Assembly (NCBI GenBank): GCA_963708795.1
Contig: CAVPUH010000012.1
Span: forward strand, 124,001-188,000
Source: DAIQRJ01 sp963708795
Lineage (GTDB): Bacteria > Actinomycetota > Actinomycetes > Propionibacteriales > DAIQRJ01
DNA: 64,000 bases
Reading direction: 5' to 3'
Part shown: positions 59,240 to 64,000 of the stretch, piece by piece
Numbering within the stretch: position 1 is the first letter of the stretch
How the letters are laid out: each line of letters begins with the position of its first letter
Translations under genes and position numbers: made by a program
Notes under the pieces: model-generated
What the model saw: only the letters and a program-made list of their open reading frames with translations
What the model was told of the DNA's origin: nothing
The model's database searches: none

Positions 59240-59318
59240 CCTCAGTGTCGCCGTACACCAGGCCGGTGTCGCACCACAGATGGAGCCGGGCCGCCTTCTC
59301 CACACTGCGACACTGAGG
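59240..59318. repeat. 12-base perfect inverted repeat, 55-base spacer
   Basis: CCTCAGTGTCGC at 59240-59251 and GCGACACTGAGG at 59307-59318. It sits between the truncated kinase start and the second PhyH gene. It could be a divergent operator, the ends of a tiny non-coding element, or a hairpin. No target duplication was seen. Confidence 0.6.
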
Positions 59319-59406
59319 TCAGCGAGGTTCGTCAACGATGTGAACACTCGCCACGGCTGGCGCGAACGACCCCGGTACCAACGAGTGTGTGGAGGACGAG
59401 CACGTC

Positions 59407-60222
59407 ATGCGGATTCAGGTCAGTGCGGAGGAGTACGCGGCCCACCAGCTCGACGATGGCACGCTGAAGTCGGCGGTCGAGGCGATCGAGACGGACGGGT
59501 TCGTCGTACTCGGCAGCGTCGTCGACTCGGGCGTGCTCGATGCGCTCAAGGCGAAGCTGGATGAGGACACCGCAGAACTGCTGCGACGAGGCGAGTGGGG
59601 TGGGGCCGGCAAACTACCGGGTCACCTCCAGCAGGCGATGCCGCGCTCGGGTCGCTACATTCATCGAGAAATCGTCACGAACCCGCTCATCATTCAGGTA
59701 TCACACGCGGTTCTGGGTGACGGTGTGCACAACCGGTCTTACAACGGCAACACCAACCTGCCCGGCAGTCAACGTCAACCATTGCATCGCGACGCTGAGC
59801 ATCTCTGGCCGCACCTGGTTCACCCGACCGTCACGTTGATCATCAACATCTCCCCGATCGATGTCGACGAGACCAACGCCGCGACCGAGGTCTGGCCCGG
59901 CACCCACCAGATCCTCGGGCCGACACACGTCAGCGAGGACGACGAGGAGCAACGCCGAGCGGTCGCGCCACCGTTACGGGCGATCACCCGTAAGGGAGAC
60001 GCGGTGCTGCGCGACATCCGGCTGTGGCACCGCGGCGTGCCCAACACGAGCAACGCGGTCCGGCACATGATCGCGATGTCGCACACCACCCGCTGGCAGG
60101 CCCGGGGCGAGCCGATCCACGTGACCGCCGATGCAGTCCCGACCTTCACCGACGACACCCTGTTCACACCGGTCGCCGTCGTCCGCGACGACTACGACTA
60201 CCTCTCGCATCGGCACGGGTAG
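59407..60222 (+). CDS. PhyH-family Fe(II)/2-oxoglutarate dioxygenase
   Basis: A 271-residue second PhyH enzyme. ETDGFVVLGSVVDSGVLDALK near 27-47 (given by ends) is the family opening. The metal ligands are in QPLHRDAEHLW near 122-132 (H-x-D) and RLWHRGVPNTS near 201-211. Arg in VRHMIAMSH may hold 2-oxoglutarate. ATG at 59407 follows GGAGG; a GTG six codons earlier is possible. The tail differs from the PhyH at 13615, so the two are not recent duplicates. Confidence 0.86.
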   Translation: MRIQVSAEEYAAHQLDDGTLKSAVEAIETDGFVVLGSVVDSGVLDALKAKLDEDTAELLRRGEWGGAGKLPGHLQQAMPRSGRYIHREIVTNPLIIQVSHAVLGDGVHNRSYNGNTNLPGSQRQPLHRDAEHLWPHLVHPTVTLIINISPIDVDETNAATEVWPGTHQILGPTHVSEDDEEQRRAVAPPLRAITRKGDAVLRDIRLWHRGVPNTSNAVRHMIAMSHTTRWQARGEPIHVTADAVPTFTDDTLFTPVAVVRDDYDYLSHRHG

Positions 60223-60258
60223 GTCGCCAGGTTGAGTCCGAGCTGCCCAAAGGGGTGC

Positions 60259-60300
60259 CGGTTGGGGCAGCGAGTCCCGGAACGGGACATCACCCAACCG
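60259..60300 (+). terminator. Two-tier hairpin between PhyH and PIG-L genes
   Basis: Outer stem CGGTTGGG (60259-60266) with CCCAACCG (60293-60300); inner stem GTCCCG (60274-60279) with CGGGAC (60283-60288) and GAA loop. Thirty-six bases after the PhyH stop and 70 before the PIG-L start. It may end the PhyH message or act in the PIG-L leader. Confidence 0.6.
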
Positions 60301-60369
60301 CACCGAATCAGCACTCTGACACATTGACATCTGAGACACAGCATCCGCGACCACGAAAGGAACCCGGCA

Positions 60370-61152
60370 ATGTTCGGCGCGACGACGTTGGTTGTCCATG
60401 CCCATCCCGATGACGAGATGTATGCGACGGGAGCCGCGATCACGGCGGCCGCCGCCGCGGGCTCGACCGTGCACCTCCGAATCTTCACCGGTGGAGAACT
60501 CCGCGGACAGGGCGTCGATGCTGCCGGTCTGGTCGCTGCTCGGCATCGTCGGGAACGGATGCTCACTCGGTCAGCGAAGCTGCTGGGAGTCGATGACTGG
60601 GCGTATCTGAGCGAGCCAGGCAGGTGGCTCGACACGCCCGACATGCTGGCGCCCACGATCGGGGCCGCTCCGCTGGAGGACTTGGCAGAGGTCGTCGTGG
60701 CGGCCATCGACGAACTGCGGCCGGAGGTGGTGTTGACGGCCGCTGCCGTCAGCAGCCCTGACCACATGGCGTGCCACCGAGCGGTCGCGTTGGCGGTGAC
60801 CCGCAGCAGGCACCGTCCAGAACTGGTCCTGGCCGCATCCGACGCCGATCGCGACAGTGTGGAGCGGGCACGGCAGCGGGCGTTCGAGATGTTCGGTCGC
60901 GAGCCGGCCGGCCCGAGTACCCCGAGTACCCCGAGTATCGACGACCCCGCGATCGTGGTCGTGACCGGACCAGCAGATGCCGAACGTCGGCGCCGCGAAG
61001 CGATGGACATTTACCACCCCGGGCTCGGGACGCTACCGGTCGACGAGCTCGCGTCGGCCGGGTTCGATACCCCGGAGAAAGTGATGTCGCGGCTGCAATA
61101 CGACGAGGCGGGCTGGGGAACGGACCGGTTCATGCCGATACCGATGCGCTGA
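60370..61152 (+). CDS. PIG-L/LmbE-family deacetylase
   Basis: The 260-residue zinc deacetylase has LVVHAHPDDEMYATGAAI near 7-24 with the zinc-binding AHPDDE, RIFTGGELRG, and VLTAAAVSSPDHMACHRAVALAV near 123-145 with the third ligand His. Relatives deacetylate N-acetylglucosamine conjugates, for example in mycothiol synthesis (MshB) or detoxification (Mca). The mid-part STPSTPS comes from a 9-base tandem repeat near 60916-60940. ATG at 60370 follows AAAGGA. Confidence 0.9.
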   Translation: MFGATTLVVHAHPDDEMYATGAAITAAAAAGSTVHLRIFTGGELRGQGVDAAGLVAARHRRERMLTRSAKLLGVDDWAYLSEPGRWLDTPDMLAPTIGAAPLEDLAEVVVAAIDELRPEVVLTAAAVSSPDHMACHRAVALAVTRSRHRPELVLAASDADRDSVERARQRAFEMFGREPAGPSTPSTPSIDDPAIVVVTGPADAERRRREAMDIYHPGLGTLPVDELASAGFDTPEKVMSRLQYDEAGWGTDRFMPIPMR

Positions 61153-61249
61153 CGACAGTGGCCGAGGACGCCGGTGACATGCGTGCTCAGTCAGGTCGAG
61201 CCCGCGCGACCAATGACCGTCCCGCGACAAAGCCGTTGTCCACGGGTGT

Positions 61250-61470
61250 CTACACGTCATAGTCGCGGACGACGGGTGTGCCGCTGTCTTCGCCGATGTC
61301 GAGGGTCTCGTCGACGGAGATGCGGACGTCGACGGTGTGGTCGATACGCCCGCGGGCGGCCTCGGTGTCGTCGACGAGAGGGACGGCTTGGCCGCCGCTG
61401 CCGCTGGGCCGCCGTCGTAGAGGACGATCTCGTGGTCGCCCGCATTGAGCTCACCTGGTTGTTCGCTCGC
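61250..61470 (-). pseudogene. Second arylsulfatase C-terminal remnant
   Basis: Reading the minus strand, NAGDHEIVLYDGG in one frame continues after a one-base loss as GSGGQAVPLVDDTEAARGRI, DHTVDVRISVDETLDIGE and DSGTPVVRDYDV before TAG at 61250-61252. The pattern (beta sandwich end with ETxDIGxDxGTPVxxDYD) is that of arylsulfatase C-termini. The rest is missing: the antiporter stop is at 61488. It is not part of the remnant near 45 kb. Confidence 0.65.
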
Positions 61471-61487
61471 GGGTGCTGCGACGGCGG

Positions 61488-62957
61488 TCAGTGGGCCCAG
61501 TCGGTGGCGAACAGCTGGTCGAGGTCGGATCTCTGGTCGGCGTCGACCATCACGAGGACGTCGTCGCCGGGCTGCAGGATCGCATCGCCGGTGGCCGCGA
61601 CCGGCGACCCGGCACGGACGATGAAGCTGATCCAGGCGCTGTCGGGGAGTTGCTCGAGTTCGTCGATGCGACGGCCGTCGGCGCGCGATCCGGCGGCGAC
61701 GGTGACTCGGTGGACGTTTTCGGGTTGGTCGCGGAGCCGGACGCCGAAGGTCCACGGTTCGGGCTCCACGTTGCGCATCGGCACCTGCAGCCAGCGGGCC
61801 AGCAGTGGCGTTGCGCTGCCTTGGACGATGACCGAGAACACGACCACGACGACCACGATCCCGTACAGCCGTTCCGCTCCTGGAACGCGAGCCTCGCGAA
61901 GCATCTCCCCCAAGAGGATCGGCACCGCGCCCTTCAGCCCGGCGAACAGGATGAACGCCTTCTCGTTGCGACGGAGCCGCACGGGGATGAGGCATCCGCC
62001 TACCACGATCGGGCGAATCACGAAACCGATGGCGATCCCGAGCACGAGGCCGGGAATCCAGACGTCCGACCGGAGGAGCGTCGAGACGTCGACGGTCAGG
62101 CCGAGGACTACGAACGCCACGATCTCCCCCAGACTGGCGAGCGCGCCGTGAAACCGCTGAATCTCGAGCTTGTACGGAGCGTGGGCGTCGCCGATCAGGA
62201 CGCCGGCCACGAGTACGGCGAGGAAGCCTGAGCCGTGAGCGATGGTGGCAAGGCAGTAGATGAGCAGGACACAGGCCAACGTGCGTAGCGGATAGAGAGC
62301 TTCGCTGGGCAGCGAGACGCGCATGAAGGCCAGCAGCGCCCGGCCCGACACGATGCCGACAGCGCCGCCGACGATCATCTGCGTCAAGAACCCCACACCG
62401 ATGCTGCCCACGGCCGTGCTGGTGAGTGCGCCTGCCCCGATCAGTCCCAGCATCAACGCGATTCCTACCGGGTCGTTGGCGCCGGACTCGCCTTCCAGGA
62501 TGGTGCCGCTGCGTCCCTCGATCTCCTTCCCACCGAGGACCGAGAACACGACCGCCGGGTCCGTCGGGGCGATCGCGGTCGCAACCAGCAGGCACAAATA
62601 CCACTCGAGTCCGAAGCACAGATGCAGGACGAGCGCGGCCCCGGCGGCGGTGAGGAAGGTGCCGGCCAACCCGACGACCGTGATCGGCACGATCGCCGAT
62701 CGGAACCGTCGCCAGCCGATGTTCATCCCCCCGTCGAACAGGATGAACACGAGAGCCACGCTCACCACGCGTTCGACCGTTCGTTCAGGCGGTGCGTGGA
62801 GCCCCCCGATCAGTTGCACGGCGACGGCGGCGGCCACCAGCATCAACGCGGGCGTCGGAACCTTCAGACGATCGCTGACCCGGCTCGACATCACCGCCGC
62901 CAGCACCACCAGAGCCATCAGTCCGAGGCCGATCGCGTCCTGGATCGTCTCGGACAC
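61488..62957 (-). CDS. Cation/proton antiporter with TrkA-C domain (NhaP/CvrA type)
   Basis: The 489-residue membrane protein has about 12-13 helices (to about 385) with the CPA1-type core APTDPAVVFSVLGG near 131-144 and GESGANDPVGIALML near 155-169, where Asp residues carry the ion. A cytoplasmic TrkA-C/RCK-C domain follows (about 405-485: RVTVAAGSRADGRRIDEL, GDAILQPGDDVLVMVDAD). It is likely a K+/H+ or Na+/H+ antiporter that may bind cyclic di-AMP or nucleotides through the RCK domain. GTG at 62957 follows AAAGGGG; an ATG nine codons earlier is possible. Confidence 0.9.
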   Translation of the reverse strand: MSETIQDAIGLGLMALVVLAAVMSSRVSDRLKVPTPALMLVAAAVAVQLIGGLHAPPERTVERVVSVALVFILFDGGMNIGWRRFRSAIVPITVVGLAGTFLTAAGAALVLHLCFGLEWYLCLLVATAIAPTDPAVVFSVLGGKEIEGRSGTILEGESGANDPVGIALMLGLIGAGALTSTAVGSIGVGFLTQMIVGGAVGIVSGRALLAFMRVSLPSEALYPLRTLACVLLIYCLATIAHGSGFLAVLVAGVLIGDAHAPYKLEIQRFHGALASLGEIVAFVVLGLTVDVSTLLRSDVWIPGLVLGIAIGFVIRPIVVGGCLIPVRLRRNEKAFILFAGLKGAVPILLGEMLREARVPGAERLYGIVVVVVVFSVIVQGSATPLLARWLQVPMRNVEPEPWTFGVRLRDQPENVHRVTVAAGSRADGRRIDELEQLPDSAWISFIVRAGSPVAATGDAILQPGDDVLVMVDADQRSDLDQLFATDWAH

Positions 62958-63065
62958 AACGACCCCTTTCCCGGCTGTTCCCATGGGCGGACGAATCGAG
63001 CCCGAGCGTAACGAGCGGTGGCCTTGAGCATCGGCGACCGCAACCCGCCGCCCGCCGCCGAGCCG

Positions 63066-64000
63066 CTACCGGTCGTCGCTCCGTGTAGGGGCGCGACGTG
63101 GCCGACGGCGCGGCGTTCGCGCGGCGCGTCTCGCCGAGATTCCGGCCCAAGCGCGCTGTTGCAGGGCCAGGGTCGCCCACCCTGCCACGGCCATCCCGGC
63201 CAGGTTCAGCAAGAGCTGCAGACCACTGCCGGTGACCTCCGACCACGCACCGAACGCGAGCCCCAACGCGATATTCCCCGACGCCGGCACAGTCGTGACC
63301 GAGATGAACACCCCAGAGAGGCCCCCGGCCTTCGCCGAGGTCAGCGAGAGCACGCCCGCTGCCGCGGCGATGACGGCGACCACCAGCGACCACCGTGACG
63401 GTGAATAGATGAAGTCGGTCTGAGGGCGCCGCCCGGTGACATCGGCGAGATCGATCCACCCGGCCGCCCTGGCCAGCAACGCCAGCAACGTGGCCACCAG
63501 GATCGACATGGCGAAACCCACGACCAGCGTCCGCAACGACTGGCGGAACAACGCGCGACGGCGTCGCACCAGAGCCAGGCCGAGCGCGGCGATCGGGACG
63601 AACTCGGGACCGAGAACCATCGCCCCGATCACCAGCACCTGAGAATCCAGGACGATCGCCACGCTCGCGATGAGCGTGGCCAGACACATGAAGCTGAGAT
63701 ACGTCCAGTTCAGCTCGGAGTCCTCGTACGCCCGTTGCGTGACATCGACCCAGACGACGGAGTCTGCGCTGCTGCCCGGCGTTCGCCGCTCGGCGTCGAA
63801 ACCACGCCGGGACAGCCATGCCTGCACCGGTTCGATCTGTATCGTGCCCGACTCGTGAACCCCGAGGTCGCGAAGACGATCGAGAATCTGGTTGGCTCCT
63901 TCGCGGGCCATATCGGCCAGGATCACATCACCCTCGGGCACGACCGACGCCCCGACCAGCACCGCCAGGCTGCTCACGGCAGGATCCGCCCGGAGCAACT
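63066..64000 (-). CDS. DUF389 membrane protein, 5' end outside the window
   Basis: The 311 visible residues begin inside the N-terminal cytoplasmic domain (ADPAVSSLAVLVGASVVPEG, GDVILADMAREGANQILDRL). Six or so membrane helices follow from about 98: LSFMCLATLIASVAIVLDSQV, VLVIGAMVLGPEFVPIAALG near 120-140 (the conserved MVLGPEF of DUF389), and a pore-like SAKAGGLSGVFISVTTVP near 224-241. The end is a basic Arg/Ala/Pro tail. The family's transport role is unknown. The start codon must lie beyond base 64000. Confidence 0.87.
   Translation of the reverse strand, partial: LLRADPAVSSLAVLVGASVVPEGDVILADMAREGANQILDRLRDLGVHESGTIQIEPVQAWLSRRGFDAERRTPGSSADSVVWVDVTQRAYEDSELNWTYLSFMCLATLIASVAIVLDSQVLVIGAMVLGPEFVPIAALGLALVRRRRALFRQSLRTLVVGFAMSILVATLLALLARAAGWIDLADVTGRRPQTDFIYSPSRWSLVVAVIAAAAGVLSLTSAKAGGLSGVFISVTTVPASGNIALGLAFGAWSEVTGSGLQLLLNLAGMAVAGWATLALQQRAWAGISARRAARTPRRRPRRAPTRSDDR

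Noticed and set aside
1..64000. tRNA, rRNA, CRISPR or insertion-sequence features
   Set aside because: No cloverleaf, spaced repeats, transposase motif or rRNA segment was recognised on either strand by eye.

Overview
The window is from a high-GC actinobacterium. The order panC-panD-nadB-nadC-lysS-lsr2-clpC, a radA-disA pair, an actinobacterial bS22 ribosomal protein gene next to a BldC-like DNA-binding protein, a coenzyme F420-type oxidoreductase and DinB-type (mycothiol-related) proteins all point to Actinomycetota. The genus cannot be fixed from the sequence; the soil and rock actinobacteria around Nakamurellales, Frankiales and Geodermatophilales are a reasonable guess.

Region 1 (1-13.4 kb) is conserved housekeeping: pantothenate and NAD biosynthesis, lysyl-tRNA synthetase, the nucleoid protein Lsr2, the ClpC unfoldase, a pair of PH-domain membrane proteins and a thioredoxin-reductase-like ferredoxin-NADP reductase. 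Region 2 (13.5-41 kb) mixes genome maintenance (mutY, radA, disA), proline metabolism (proline dehydrogenase, proC), trpS, acuC and bS22 with many carbohydrate and polyol genes. The latter are four Gfo/Idh/MocA dehydrogenases, a PhyH dioxygenase with an AraC regulator, a nucleoside hydrolase, a BadF-type sugar kinase, a xylose-isomerase-like epimerase, and a rhamnonate-dehydratase-like enzyme coupled to a Gfo/Idh enzyme and an alcohol dehydrogenase. They probably feed unusual sugars or sugar acids into central metabolism.

Region 3 (41-64 kb) is accessory. It holds a CGNR regulator divergent from an MFS exporter, an F420-type LLM oxidoreductase, two different two-gene ABC exporters, a large catalase followed by a tiny acidic protein, antibiotic-kinase-like and acetyltransferase genes, a second PhyH gene, a PIG-L deacetylase, a cation/proton antiporter and a DUF389 membrane protein. 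Gene remnants lie between these: a VanY-type peptidase end, two separate arylsulfatase C-terminal ends, an acetyltransferase end and a truncated P-loop kinase.

The most striking pattern is repeated reading-frame damage. panC, mutY, a Gfo/Idh gene, the BldC-like gene, one ABC half-transporter and the VanY remnant (twice) are each restored by removing one base, which is seven insertions of the same sign. The large arylsulfatase remnant instead needs five one-base additions within about 720 bases. The first set may be sequencing or assembly error; the second looks like true decay. No tRNA, rRNA, CRISPR array, insertion sequence or replication origin was recognised. Several intergenic hairpins and inverted repeats were found, the best being at 6594-6628, 13479-13510, 42309-42359, 59240-59318 and 60259-60300.
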